Below are positions 1 to 12,023 of a stretch of 64,000 nucleotides of DNA, in pieces (positions within the stretch are counted from its first letter, which is position 1; every line of letters starts with the position of its first letter). The position numbers were made by a program, and so were the translations under genes. Location of the stretch: NCBI GenBank assembly GCA_028753945.1, contig JAPNXP010000013.1, positions 1,860,001 through 1,924,000 of the forward strand, given 5' to 3'. The DNA comes from Hexactinellida sp. DTS-2022. Taxonomy: Eukaryota; Porifera; Hexactinellida. Below the pieces are notes generated by a model. It ran no database searches. It had not been told where the DNA came from and worked only from the letters and a program-made list of their open reading frames with translations.

Positions 1-3000
1 TGCTATTCGTTAACAGTTAGGAATATTGTGAGAAATCATTCAAACATTTATATCCTTTAAATTTTCTTAAATTGACAACTTGTGAGCAAAACGATCACTT
101 CATATTCGAAAATATTTGTTAGAGGCGTCTAGTACTTCTTCAGATAAGTGCTCTAGTCCATGCCCATCTTTGAATGTGAGATTTTCTTCCGGTGATGCTT
201 GTGTAATGTAAGGGAAACATTACCTCTTGGGAATTCACAATAATCGACTGTTAGATCTTAATGCAAACAAGTGCCAGCTCTGATCTCTGCATCCACTCTT
301 TCGCTGCTATTATGGACGATTAGAATTGCTACTAGGCTTACGGGTGAGCCTACTAAATATTCTTCTTAAGCAGAGTAGATTGGTTGTAGGAAACACTCCC
401 GACCACCATATCTTCATCAGAGTATTGAGAATCAGTACGCAATCTCGGATGTTATCAACAGTCTAAAAGTGTGTCTCATTCCAAGTAGATATGTCGGCTC
501 GTTTCAAGTATTCTCTTCTATATTCTCTGAGACCCGAAGAATTTTCTGCGAACTGTATAACTGTACAAGCGCAGATCCTCCAAAATATTGAGGTCAATAA
601 ACTCGGATGCGATTGAGGTTATAGGTTTGTACTTTCCGCAGTGAATAATATGTATGCATCTTTATTCACAATAGTGCTAATAAGTTATATACAACATTTT
701 TATGATTTTGTGAGAAAATTCGAAAATAATGAACGAAGTGACATTTTGATTTGAATAAAACAAATTATCGTTGACACTTCCTTAATACCGTTTAATATGT
801 ATTTTGTAGAGCAGAAAAATGTATTATAAAAATGTAAAGGAGCGTGCCGCAAGTGATGCAAAAATGTGCTAAGACTTTTAGTAACGCGTTCTATAATTTA
901 AACTAGTTGTACAAACATTGTCAAACATGCTGGTTAATAGAATGCGCAATTCCAATCGATCACAGAAGTAACGATTGATGTAATATTTATTATTTATACT
1001 ATATAGCAGATAATTTGCATAAGCAATCTTAATTATTAAAATTACATCATGGCTAAAATTTGAAAAAATGGATCTTATTTTGGAATGTATATTATGATCT
1101 CATTTGCTGACATATGAGCTCATTGGAAACGTTATTGTAAGAATTTTAAATACTTTATGAGGTTTGTGAGGGTGCTGAATTCAAATATAACAACATTGTA
1201 AAGCAATTCAAGGTTGTTATTTTTTCTCCTATTTCCACATATCATTCCACTTTGCTGCCCTATCGCATGCATTGCTAAATTTTGAGGGTGTAAATCGCCA
1301 GGAAATCGCCAAATATTTTTTGAAATAAATGTTCAATAATTATTGTTACTTTATTGCATTGGCCCAAAATTCAATACACCTCCGCGGAGATGTCAAAAAA
1401 CGGTCATACGCGTAGATATTTATAACGAGATAAACAATACTTTGGATATTTTTATATTTAAATATATGAAACAAAGCATTTTTAAATGTCAAGCAAATCT
1501 CAATTATAATTAAGATATGCAAGTTTCTTGTGCCTTGACACCAGATAGATTGTTTAATGGTGTTCTTCGTGCACTTCAATTCAATGGCATTGATGGATAG
1601 AAATGGATTGGGCAATCACTATATGGCGCATGGGTCATTAGTGAAGTAATTTAAGTCTATTTTCGGTAAATTAAAGTACATTCCTGCAAAGCTTCTTACA
1701 TCAATTGATTCAACCACAAACTAAAACTTGCACTTATGGTTGCTTCCTAGTCCGTGGATATTATTGGACTTAGGATCGAAACATTGGCTACGATTTAAAC
1801 CTTTTCACTTTCAGCAGTCACGTGGAGTTTTCTAACCATCAACAAATTAGTCATTGTTTGGAGCGATATCATTTTCTAAAATGAGGACATTCAAATCAAA
1901 ACGACCCTGAGATACTTGATCAGAAAGAGAGTCTTTGAATTGCCTTCCAGTCAGTATTTCGACAAATTGTTGGAAAAGATTACAGAAATTCTGGACTCAG
2001 CATCATACCTCTGCCGATTGTCATTTCGTTTGCAGAGTTCTTTACTATAACTCTGAGTGACGTGGTCCAGAACCGAAGTTGATTTTCGGGATGTTTTGGT
2101 ACAAATTGTTGGCAGCATGATGAATGAACTATACAGACTTTATAACTAAAATTTTCATTACTATATCTCGGGATTTCTCCCTTGGCTCGGAAGTATTATA
2201 TATTTACCAATGAACACGTGATTATATGAATCAAGAGATTGTTTTTCCAACGATTTCGAAGTGAACCCCCAACTATGCGTTCCTGGCGTCTAACAATGCA
2301 CGAGCTTTGCACATTTTGGTGTCTCAGTTGTGAGTTCGTCCCGTTCACCGGTGAGAGCTCGTTCTGATCATAGGTATTCCTAATTTTTTGACCAAAATCT
2401 TATAAAGCTTTTAACAAGTTCGTCTCTGAAATACTAATTCATTCACTAAGGCCACCTCAACTTGCAAATTAATTTATTGTCTTCACAAGTGGAGTTATCT
2501 AAACCGATGTTTGCACCACCTGATACCTATGGAATTATCTCTAATATTAGATATTTGACCATTAAAGTGACCTATTGTTAATTTACCAATTTTAATTAGA
2601 TTATTAGGAATTCAAAAATCCACAATGATATTTCACATTACCAGGTAATTACATACTGTAACGTTATATATGTAATATTATAATGACATTATTTTCTATG
2701 ATGAAATCTAGCAATTAGGAAAACAATTACCTCTTATCTACCAGTATTGCAACTATTAGTGCATATTCTAAAAGGTTACCATATAGGGAACATCTGATAG
2801 TTCATGGGAACCGTTGACACAAAGGGAAGCAACTATTCTAAACGTTGTTTTATTATGGAACATCTTTTTGTAGCCATTTCGGGAAGCGTTCGAGGAAAAA
2901 TACGGAACCTATGATCAAATGTTAATCATGTCGTCTCTTTAATAAACGCATTTCTCAGTTCACTCTACTGACAATATATGGATAAAATGCTTCAGTCATG

Positions 3001-3820
3001 AACTAGTAAAGAGAAGTACTGGAATTGGCAATTTATAACTGGACCATTGACACATTTCAGAAGTGCATAATATATCTATTATTATCACTACAATTCATTG
3101 CGAAATGACTTTTAATGAACAATCAAATGTAATAAATAAGAATCTCGCTATTTAATTATTAACCGTAGACTGCCGGAGTGATTTTCTGGAAAATACCATA
3201 CCCTGTAGTTCTTTGTATTTAATATTTAGAACCTATTAATTTGAAATCCAACAAGAGCATAAAAATATATCAACATGCTAGAATTTTTGGAAAAATTTAC
3301 TAGAGGATTTAGTCAAAAATGGATGACACATACTTTCTCTTTAAATCGATATAACGTCGTTAACATGTAAGTAATCCTTTCTTTCTAAACTTGAACAATG
3401 ACTACTTTCTTATTAGTTTATCAGATCTCAAAAATTGAAAAATTCGATTCACTAATCGAAAGTTACATCATTTTTAAAAATTCAACAAATTTGTTTTTGA
3501 TGAACCATGGATACGAAAAAATACTTATATTTGGGTTACATCTATCACAACTCTGTATTAGTCAAACCTAATATACTAAATAGATATTATTTAGTTTAAT
3601 ATCTTCTTTCGGGTATTTCTACGGTGAAACAAAAGCAAGTGGCAGGCAAGTGGAGCAGTTCACTTTTATGCTACGTCATCATAACAATTTCTGAAAATTT
3701 TGATTTTTTGAATGAAATCGATGGAGAGTACAAAGCCATGTCTAAATTAGAATTTTCTTGAAATTTGAATTATTTGATCGACCTCTTTTCCTCCTGTTAC
3801 AACGTGTATCAGTTAGGCAG
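1..3820. other. AT-rich DNA, no gene recognised
   Basis: No ORF reaches 100 codons. I found no splice-bounded exon, RNA gene or terminal repeat pair. A few protein-like stretches occur around 1860-2150 on the + strand, but they are short, contain stops and match no family I recognise. The stretch is probably upstream intron or flank of the PTP gene whose exon lies at 7881-8024, with old decayed repeats. Confidence 0.5.
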
Positions 3821-3823
3821 TTA

Positions 3824-4040
3824 CTAGCGCGCTTCGCTTGCTACTTCGCTTCGCGGCAGAACACAACCAAACACATCAACCGCGAAACGGTTGATGTGTG
3901 GTTTATATACTTCTAACATTAAATATAGATCGTAGATATGCGTAAATAGTCAAATTTAACAATGTTGAATATTATTGATTAAGTCATCATGCGATAATTA
4001 GTAAGCATATTGGAAATCTGGTGTGACCAACGTGTCCGAA
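3824..4040 (-). mobile_element. Helitron-like element, 3' end (fragment)
   Basis: Read on the minus strand this stretch ends in a GC-rich run, a hairpin (AACCGCGAAACGGTT core) and GCGCTAGT, the arrangement expected of a Helitron 3' end (hairpin then CTRRT). The sequence inward of the hairpin matches the minus-strand copy at 29979-30500 and the + copy at 11006-11505. It stops near 4040, so only the 3' half is present. Helitron assignment is inferred from the ends; no Rep/helicase gene is seen. Confidence 0.6.
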
Positions 4041-4053
4041 TAATCAATGTACA

Positions 4054-4620
4054 TCTATACTATTAATACACAAACTTATATTTATGTGTGTATGTATATA
4101 CAGTGGATGCAGATTATAAGCACATCGTCGGGAACTGCACTTAAGGTGCTTATTACCGACATGTTCTTATAACCGACATAAATTATACAGGGTATATGGC
4201 AACCGTTTTCCAACATAGTGTGCTTATATCCGATATGTTCTTATAATCGGTGTGCTTATATCCGACATCTACTGTATATATATATTTGTTTGTATGTTCC
4301 GAGTTGATTGAATACACTGGACGGTTTCCAAATGAGTTTTTTGGTATATGGGGCTAACTTTTGGCACCCTCCAACAAGTTGAGGTTTTTTATATTCAGTT
4401 TTTATCTCTTTTAGAGGCCTGGAATTATGTCTGATTAAGTGAATTTGTATGCTTCTCGAAATGTGACAATGACGTCATAGAAATTTTGCGTGGAAACTTG
4501 TTTCGAGTGCCAAAGGTTATCCCTATTTGCCAAAATTCACATTTGGAAACCGTCCAGTTTCTTCGAACCAACTCAGAACATACAAACAAATACTATATAC
4601 ACACACACACACTCACCACA
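4054..4620 (+). mobile_element. Helitron-like 5' end with head-to-head partner
   Basis: It starts TCTATACTATTAATACACAA, the TC-start 5' terminus shared with 11006 and (as TCGTGCTATTAAACC) 47212. After a nested MITE the family body runs to about 4420. From about 4430 to 4600 the same body (GGAAACCGTCCAG, then a GTATGTT-like end) returns in the opposite orientation. Two 5' halves thus face each other and form a ~300-bp imperfect palindrome. The 3' hairpins are absent. Confidence 0.55.
4101..4274. mobile_element. pogo/Tigger-like MITE, 174 bp
   Basis: Inverted ends begin CAGTGGATGCAG on the left and, read from the right, CAGTAGATGTCGG; both are flanked by TA (4099-4100 and 4275-4276). The interior repeats 'cttataatcgg/ccgacat' units in both orientations. 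A TA duplication with CAGT ends is typical of Tc1/mariner-pogo derivatives. It sits inside the Helitron-like 5' end and is therefore younger than it. Confidence 0.75.
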
Positions 4621-6810
4621 CTATCTTTCTTTCCTGTATTGAATGTTCACTTTCGTTTATTATTTGCCAAAATTACATTTGATGCATACACCAAGTATCT
4701 CCTTTAAATTACATCCCAATGTGTTTTAGTTGTAAAAGTAATTCTCCAGCGTTCACTGTGTAAACTTACAAAAAAGTTCTCAGTGAGGGGAATTATTCTT
4801 TTACTTGAAGGAGAGGAGTAAAATAGTTCTTTATCGCTTCATTTGCTTCATTTAAAATACCATAGTACTACTTTGAGTCGACAACAAAATCTGAAACCAT
4901 TTCAGTTACACCTACTTAAACTTGTCTTATTTTGTAACTTTACCTAGTATGTCCAAATCTTGTATTTTCAGTAGTTCTAGACATAGTTGACCTTTAGCAC
5001 TTTTAATATAAGACTAAATTGTGTATCTACCGATAAAGAGAATATATTGAACAGTAGTTCAATCAGGATTAATAGAGTTTATATCAATAATGACCAGAAA
5101 CTTTCATAAGATGCTTCAGTACTTTTTCCCGTATTTTTGTAAAGTGTGATTAAATCTTTTCAAGAAATGTTCACTTTTATATTGTTGTGAGAACACCCTG
5201 TTAAAATTTTGTTTTATTATTATTTGGGTATGATAAATGTGGTATTGAGCTACACTCATTATGCGATATAAACCGAATTGGTGGTGTTCTATTGATTATT
5301 TTGAAATCTTGAATTTAGAACGTAAGAAATTCCACAATTTATACTATTAAATCTATCAGATATTAATTTAAGAAAACTGAGACCCCAAATAGTCTTCTTT
5401 AAGCGGACTAGAGAGTTAATCTATCAATTTTTGAGGGATAATTGAATAAAATATTTGCTAATTTTATGGAGTGTCGTTTTACATTCTGAACGTGAATCGT
5501 TCTGGATTTTATAACTGCATTTGTTAATCCATTGAACACCCGCTGTTCTAGGGTAACGTTCTGACGTTCTAGTGTGGTAGGACAGCATGTCTTACAATTT
5601 ACCCTACAAGGTTAATTTTTGTTGAGTGTTATAACAGTTGTTCATTTTTGTACAATAGACTAATAGAGAATAACGTCTGGTATATATAGTATATGTACTT
5701 ATTCCTTCAGGTTAAACTAGTGATTTTGTTTCGATTTGAAAATCAAACAAACCATTATGAAACCAAACAAAATAATTTTCGTTTTGTACCACTATGTAAC
5801 GTACTGGATGTGAAATCAAAGGAACTAGGATACTTTACTAGAATGAGAATTTTTGAATAGACTTACATTGAATGGATGATCATCTGTAATTCAACGAATA
5901 AACCACATCTTTCGACATCAAATTACTTATTTTACGAATGCGTAAATTATATCTACAGTTGAGAAATTGGAAGTAATAAGTCACTAATTGTGACCATCCT
6001 TTAAATAAGCTTGATACTATTACACAATGCACTTTTTATTTGGAGTTATAGGCTTTATTTCCCCTTCCTCCTATAATACTTAAGCTATCAAATAGTTTAA
6101 TTTTTCTTGAATATTGTTTCAGCAATACCTTAGTATGAAATATGTGATGTAAGGTGACAACTTGGCCTTCCATCTCCGAAAGTCTGCGTCTGCATTTAAT
6201 TTTACGTGTAATTTAATGTTCATTCTCCTTTCCAATATTGGATTATAAAAGGCGAAGTGATATCTTGTCGGGAGAATGACATCATCTAATAATTGAAGAA
6301 CTATATAGTATGATGCCGAAATTGAAATTAAATAAATATTTGAAACATTAAATAAATGCTAACCTGCGTAAATCACTTTGTACCTCCATGATTGGTAGAT
6401 GGGAACCAATGAGTTTGCATAGGCAATTTAGAAATTGTAAACTGGGTAAAAGAGATGTGTTTGAGATACTCCTAGAAATTCAGCAGTAGATTCTGAATTT
6501 TATTATATACATACGTAGAATCTGCTGATTCTATATTATAAATGATATCGAGAAGGTTCGAGTTCAAATACATTATAATTTGGTTGGAAACTTTCAAATG
6601 GTCAATATAGTTTTCAAAATATCGCAATTCCGTAATTTAGTGGTTATGTCTAAATTGAGAGTCGATACAATCTTGATATTTTATATTGGTCACTCGTGTT
6701 TAGGTTTATATCTATCAGCTTTATTTATGTCCTCAAAAGTAACTAAGGTAATGCAATTTTTTTCGCTCCTCCGCTATAAGACTTTATTAACGACACTTAG
6801 CAAAGTTATC
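4621..6810. other. AT-rich DNA, no gene recognised
   Basis: Apart from an 80-codon ORF at 6580-6822 without family resemblance or splice context, nothing was seen. Probably intron or flank of the PTP gene. Confidence 0.5.
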
Positions 6811-7176
6811 TTTATCCTTTAATTCTCTGGTAAAAGGTTTCGTAGCTTATTTGGGGTAAACAGGATGGGCAGCCTACGAAGAGGTAAAGCATTGTACAAT
6901 AAGTACGGTAGGCTTTACTTGGTATCTCAATGAAAGGCCCATCAGCTTGTAATATTCTGTCTCATATCATGTCATCTTCCGAAAAATGGTTTATCCTTTA
7001 ATTCTCTTGTAAATTGTTTCATATATTATTATTTTTGAGGTAAATAGGATGTACAACCTAGGAATAGGTGTACAACACCAGGGCGATTCATAGGCCTTTC
7101 ACTTGGTAAATAAATGTATTTCCCATCTGCATGTAATTTTCGGGACAAGTTTCATTTCATCTTCCCGAAAATGGGG
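6811..7176. repeat. Tandem duplication, ~178-bp unit, two copies
   Basis: The block starting TTTATCCTTTAATTCTC at about 6811 recurs from about 6989. Shared landmarks in the same order are 'aaatAGGATG', 'ggcctttcacttggta', 'gcatgtaat' and 'cttcccgaaaatgg'. The copies have diverged substantially, so the duplication is old. Confidence 0.65.
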
Positions 7177-7384
7177 AATTTGAATTATTATTGGTAACAC
7201 ATGATATCTTAGCTAAATATATATTCATCAATTATGGGTCATTAATATATCAATGAAAAATTTATGCACTTTGTACATGGTCCAATTTACAATTGTATTT
7301 CCATTCCTTATCTATAGTATTCCATGCTTCTGTATTTAAGTTAAGACTGTCGGACGTGTGCGGTCCTGCATCTTGAAAAATATT

Positions 7385-7800
7385 ATTTTTGAACCTATGA
7401 TAATCAGAGTTGCCGTGGGTATGGGAATTCCCATGGGGATCCTCATACCCATGGGAATGGGATGGGAATGGGAATCAGATTTTCCCCTGTGGGGATCCCC
7501 ATGGGAATCCCCATGGGGATCCGCATAGGAATCCTGTAGGAATTCCCATGGGATATTCGAATATGGTTTCATTATGCCATCCGTAATTAATATAGGCTTT
7601 ACTATTGATACGAATCTGCTTGTAATTAAATTGTTTTTTATGTATACGTATGTATATTATACTCCCCTATGGGATTCCTTCAGGATTCCCACAGGATTCC
7701 CACAGGATTCCTATGGGGATCCCCATGGGGATTCCTATGGGAATGGGATGGGAATGAGAATGGAAATTCCATTCCCACGGCAACCGTGATAATAATCTCC
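7385..7800. mobile_element. Palindromic minisatellite-rich MITE (GGAATCCCCATGG)
   Basis: Outer arms 'GTTGCCGTGGGTATGGGAAT' at about 7410 and its complement ending near 7789 enclose irregular runs of CCCATGGGAATC-type units on both sides of an AT-rich centre (about 7570-7665). The arms would fold into a long hairpin. The units themselves are partly palindromic (CCATGG, GGGATCCCC). ORFs read through this repeat (Pro/Gly/Asp-rich) are repeat artefacts. No target duplication was identified. Confidence 0.6.
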
Positions 7801-7880
7801 CTAAACTGACGGGTTGTGACTAAATTGCTATTTGGAATGGCTTAATCGTTCTAACCAAAAATTATATTTTTGTATTTTAG

Positions 7881-8024
7881 GATGAGTATTATCAATACTG
7901 GCCAGATTTAGGAATCACTCATCAACTTTCTGATTTACATGTTTCTGTGGTTTCAACCGAAGAAACTCCTTTTGGATGCTATCAAAGGATCATACTTGGT
8001 AAAACACAGTTACCAGGAAATATT
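7881..8024 (+). CDS. Exon of receptor-type protein tyrosine phosphatase domain (YWP region)
   Basis: The 48-codon exon is open in phase 0, preceded by a pyrimidine-rich acceptor (TTTTTGTATTTTAG) and followed by the donor GTAAGA. It encodes DEYYQYWPDLG, then HVSVVSTEETPFGCYQRIILG. In receptor PTP domains a 'KC.QYWP' segment is followed by a beta strand and 'Y.vR.f.l', the same order as here. The exon joins in phase to 26146-26294, which supplies the next part of the PTP fold. PTP domains remove phosphate from tyrosines in signalling proteins, and receptor types sit at the cytoplasmic face of the plasma membrane. No upstream exon (KNRY, WRMIWE motifs) was found in 1-7880. PTP membership is inferred from motif order over both exons; receptor class is likely, exact paralogue unknown. 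Confidence 0.72.
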
Positions 8025-8146
8025 GTAAGATTATTTTGATATTAATATTATTTCTGGTGTAATTTTAACTTTCATTAATCTATACTATATACATTTATAT
8101 ATATATTAAAAACAGTTCCGAAAAGAAAGTCCCTATATTTAGGGGC

Positions 8147-8250
8147 GGCCTTAGGGGGAGCAAGTAGGGAGACAGCCCGGGCGCCACTCCTTTGGGGACG
8201 CCAAAAATCTTTTTCCTCGGCACCATAGGCGCCGAGCCTGAATCTGCTAG
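8147..8250. mobile_element. GC-rich hAT-like MITE remnant
   Basis: The sequence AGGGGCGGCCTTAGGGGGAG followed by GC-rich text stands out from AT-rich surroundings and resembles one end of hAT-type elements starting CAGGGGCG. The opposite end was not found, so this is either a fragment or an unrelated GC-rich patch. Confidence 0.35.
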
Positions 8251-8437
8251 GTCAAGACTCAAACTGAATAGGTGTTTGATACAGAGCATCAACGGGTGAT
8301 GAATATGAAATTCTGCATTGAAAAATTGTACTTGAACGTCTCATGTCCATTACCTTGTTCATTGCAAGCACAACATGGCATTCGGGGATCTTCTGATAAG
8401 CTGTTCACTGTACACAATTGTAAATACTGTAACGGTA

Positions 8438-8473
8438 TCCTTAGATCCTCGACAATAGTCGAGGATCTAAGGA
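8438..8473. repeat. Perfect 16-bp-stem hairpin
   Basis: TCCTTAGATCCTCGAC is followed by the 4-base loop AATA and then its exact reverse complement. No mismatch lies within the stem and the flanks are not palindromic. It lies 166 bases upstream of a dispersed repeat at 8518. It may be the terminal hairpin of a rolling-circle element or a recent fold-back; no gene is attached. Confidence 0.8.
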
Positions 8474-8517
8474 CACTTTTTGGATACAAGTCAAAACGAT
8501 GATATATAAGGACATAA

Positions 8518-8695
8518 TCTGGGTGTTTGTTTGTTTGTCCATAATTAACAGGAAAGACCACAAGCTCTAGAAATCTATAGGGTAGGGGTAATTTACATGC
8601 TGACAAAGTTCTATTGGTTTTCTAAACGAAATAACGGGATTATGACATTATAAAAGCCCATATTTGGGAATTACTCTTTCAGTTTTTAACTAATT
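8518..8695. repeat. Dispersed repeat R1, copy 1
   Basis: Starts with GTTTGTTTGTTTGTCC, then 'aggaaagaccacaagctcta', 'tctaaacgaaataacgggat' and 'aaaagcccatattt'. The same series in the same order occurs at 46320-46500, where the (GT)n tract takes the place of the GTTT run. No coding potential. A non-autonomous retroposed or rolling-circle family are both possible. Confidence 0.6.
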
Positions 8696-9355
8696 CGACA
8701 AGACAACATGAAATGAGACACACGTATGACGATCTTGGGTTTATGAGGTCATTTAGGAACTTATTTGGATTTAGCTCTTACAATTTTGATTCAGTCATTA
8801 CAAAATTATGTCACATTATTAACTATATTGTATTGTATGTTTCTGTAAATTTATATAATTTTACATTTAATCTGCACAATGCATTAACAAAAGTGTAAGC
8901 TCCTGAATTGCTCACTCATTGCACATATTGAGGGTTGGTGATTTAATCTTCACTTACATTAATTCCGATATTGAAACTTACTTTGTTTGATCGAGTTTGG
9001 CTTCCATCAGTTAACTTCTATTGGTGATGTATTTTTTGCTTACGTTAATCACATTAGAGTGCAAATACTATACAAGTTATTTTTAGATTTACTGACCTGC
9101 TGTTTGAACAATTGCTATTTGGCTTAACTACTGTATGAACTATTTACTTCGGGATAGACAAGAGAAGGAAATAGAGTGCATAAACAGTGTTAATCGCACT
9201 TTCAATTATAATTCAAAATCAATGTAAGCACAAGCATATATTACTTTAAATACAGCTAGACATCTGCATGAACATCAAAAAATAGGAGTCCTGTTTTCAA
9301 TTGATAATCTGATTTATCACAATAATTATCAATGATAGACCTGAAAAATGTTTTA

Positions 9356-9850
9356 CTACTTTATAGGAATATGGTATCAAGGTATACATATCACCCTTCA
9401 GAATATTATATGCCCAACTTCAGTAATCTTTGACATAATGAGATAAATAATTCGGAGTACATTATTAGGTAATGACTCAATGATCCCAAAAAATAGTGAA
9501 GTTAGGCATATAAAATGCATTATCAATGAATATGAAGTTATTCATTGCGGATATTTCTTTACTAACCTAGTTTACATTACATTGATAATTTTTGAGTTGA
9601 GTAATTTAGGAATATGCGTTTCCCTGGCAACCGAGGAATGTGCCAACATTCCATTTATTATTTCGATATATCTTATTCAACTAGTTTTGAGTATTACTAT
9701 GTAGCAATTTTGAACAATTCTAACGCGAATAAGTATGTTAAGATCTGGCCATAAAAACACGATAATTCGCATCAAAATTTAAGTTAACGTCATCAGATGA
9801 TCAGATATCATAATTCTGAAGGGTGATATCTATACCTTGATACCATATTA
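9356..9850. mobile_element. Palindromic MITE (GGTATCAAGG family)
   Basis: The left arm reads AATATGGTATCAAGGTATAC then 'atatcacccttcagaat'; the right arm near 9815-9848 is its complement. The middle contains 'ccctggcaaccgaggaatgt', a subterminal motif also seen at 37.97, 38.3 and 39.1 kb. The second ~380-bp member at 38880-39260 keeps only one terminus. ORFs here are 60-74 codons and look incidental. Confidence 0.65.
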
Positions 9851-10321
9851 CTATATAGTTGTAATACATTTTTCAGGTCTATCATTACTAATTATTGGGA
9901 TAAATGTGATTTTCAATGGAAAACTGGACTCCATTTTCTTCGATGTTTATGCAACATGTCTAGCTGTGCAAATATTTTTATTATATCCTCACTTACTTAT
10001 ATCAGTCAAAGCCTGCTAGTAAAGAAATATTTGAATTATAAATAATGCGAATAACTTATTACGTTTCCACATTCCATAATGTTCAGGAGACCATGGTAAG
10101 TCGTATAGAAACAGTAATTAAAGCTAACTTGAGAGGTCCTGAAGGAAGTTTGAGAGAGGCAGTCCATCCTTGATAAATTAATTGGTGGTTGAGATACTTT
10201 TGTGTCTCTGCGAAATGGAAGGTTAATAGTTGACAAATCCTAAAAATGTCAATGGAATTTAGAAAATACATATATATGTACTATATATGAAAGTTATAAA
10301 TAATTCTTAAAGATACCCTAT

Positions 10322-10992
10322 TATAGGAAATTACCGCGCCATGAAATTAACGCGAATTTCTCAAAATCGCGTTAATTTCCTTCGCGATAATTTCATGGAG
10401 CGTTAATTTCCATGACCTTATTTCCTGCTATTTAGCAAAATTATACAATGGATGGACAAACTTCCGAGCTACATATTTTCAGATGTACAACTAGGTTGAA
10501 AGGTTATACCATGTCTATCACGTAGATTGGAAGCCTATTGGGCACAATAAATAGTATTTAATCAGGAGATTAATCTTCCCGAATTTTTTTCGAAAATTCA
10601 TTCGCAAAAATTTCATGTATTTGAAAATGTTCAGCTCCGATTCGCGTTAATTTCCATGACCTTAATTTCCTGCTATTTAGCATAGTTATACAATGGATGG
10701 ACAAACTTCCGAGCTACATATTTTCAGATGTACAACTAGGTTGAAAGGTTATACCATGTCTATCAAGTAGATTGGAAGCCTATTTGGGGACAATAAATAG
10801 TATTTAATCAGGAGATTATTCTTCCCGAATTTTTTTCAAAATTTTTTCGCGTTAATTTCATGTATTTGAAAATATTCAGCTCCAATTCGCGTTAATTTCA
10901 TGGAGCCTTAATTTCATGGAGCGTTAATTTCATGGAGCGTTAATTTCATGGAGCGTTAATTTCATGGCGCGTTAATTTCCTATAATAAGGTA
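10322..10992. mobile_element. TIR element with GCGTTAATTTC subrepeats
   Basis: Ends are mirror images: TTATAGGAAATTACCGCGCC on the left and GGCGCGTTAATTTCCTATAA on the right. Next to both ends lie several copies of 'gcgttaatttcatgga'. An internal ~180-bp block (tttagca..cttcccgaattttttt) occurs twice, at about 10430-10600 and 10672-10840, so the unit was duplicated inside the element. No ORF. Family unknown to me. Confidence 0.65.
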
Positions 10993-11005
10993 TATGTAGA
11001 TATAA

Positions 11006-11505
11006 TCTATACCATTAAAACACAAACTTGGGTGGGTGGGTGTATATAGTATGTGTATATATTTGTTTGTATGTTCTTTTTGATTGACTAAAGTGGACTG
11101 CATCTTAATGTGATTTTTGGCATATAGGGGTAAACTTTGGCACTAGCCAACAATTTGAGGTTTCCACTCAAAATTTATCACACCTCGACAAGTTATGACG
11201 TCATTGTCACATTTCGAGAACCCTGAAAAGTCACTTAAACGCACATAATTCGCGCCCTCTAAGCGAACTGAAATTTAATATAACATGGATATTAATAATG
11301 CAGACACTTTAGTGACACCAGATTGCCAATATGCTTACTCATTATCGCATGATGACGTAATCACTAAAATTTCACATTGTATATTTGGAATATTTAGGCC
11401 TATTTACGCTTTATAATCATGTTAGGAGTGTATAAACCGCACATCTACCGCACATCATCCCCGAATCGGTTGCTATGTACTTGTGATTCATTCTAAGATT
11501 CCTAG
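11006..11505 (+). mobile_element. Helitron-like non-autonomous element, ~500 bp
   Basis: This is the most continuous copy in the window. The 5' end is TCTATACCATTAAAACACAA; the body contains 'ttatgacgtcattgtcacat' and 'gatgacgtaatcactaaaat'; the 3' part has the 'taaaccgcacatctaccgca' region and a CTAG at 11502. The terminal hairpin is degraded compared with 3824 and 29979. Its length equals the summed pieces of the interrupted copy at 47212-52345. Confidence 0.65.
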
Positions 11506-12023
11506 CAGTACGACTTTAGTGTAATTAATATGGATTTAGTTGAAGACAAGATAAATTAATTTTGATCTAAAATTGAGTTTTTGTTCTGAAAATGGACTAT
11601 TGATCTGAAAATGTGGTTTCAGTATATACGTATTGATTTAGTTGATCGATTTACGAAAGTTATATATTTGAACTGACCGAACTTCCCTTGCAATTTATGA
11701 TTGATCTGAAAATATTATGAGCTAAATCAACTCTTTAAATGATTTGTGACATTTCACTGGTCACCAGAGTGGGATAAACTTGGATTCCTATTCTATGGAC
11801 ATCAAGGAACGTGGTTTTAAGGTGCTTTGCGTTTGTACTTTTTCTTATAATTTCGTAAATATATTCCACCCGTTGCCAAATTGCTAATCACAGATCTCTA
11901 CTGTAGTAAAATAAGAAAACTTGATTGAATTTATATATTTAGTTATAGATGCCTGTCCATTAACTTCCGTAAACATTTGACGGAAATTTGTATATAAATA
12001 ATTGAGAAATAAGTCTAAAAAAT

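Noticed and set aside
7336-7789. Gly/Pro/Asp/His-rich ORFs on both strands
   Set aside because: They translate the GGAATCCCCATGG minisatellite.
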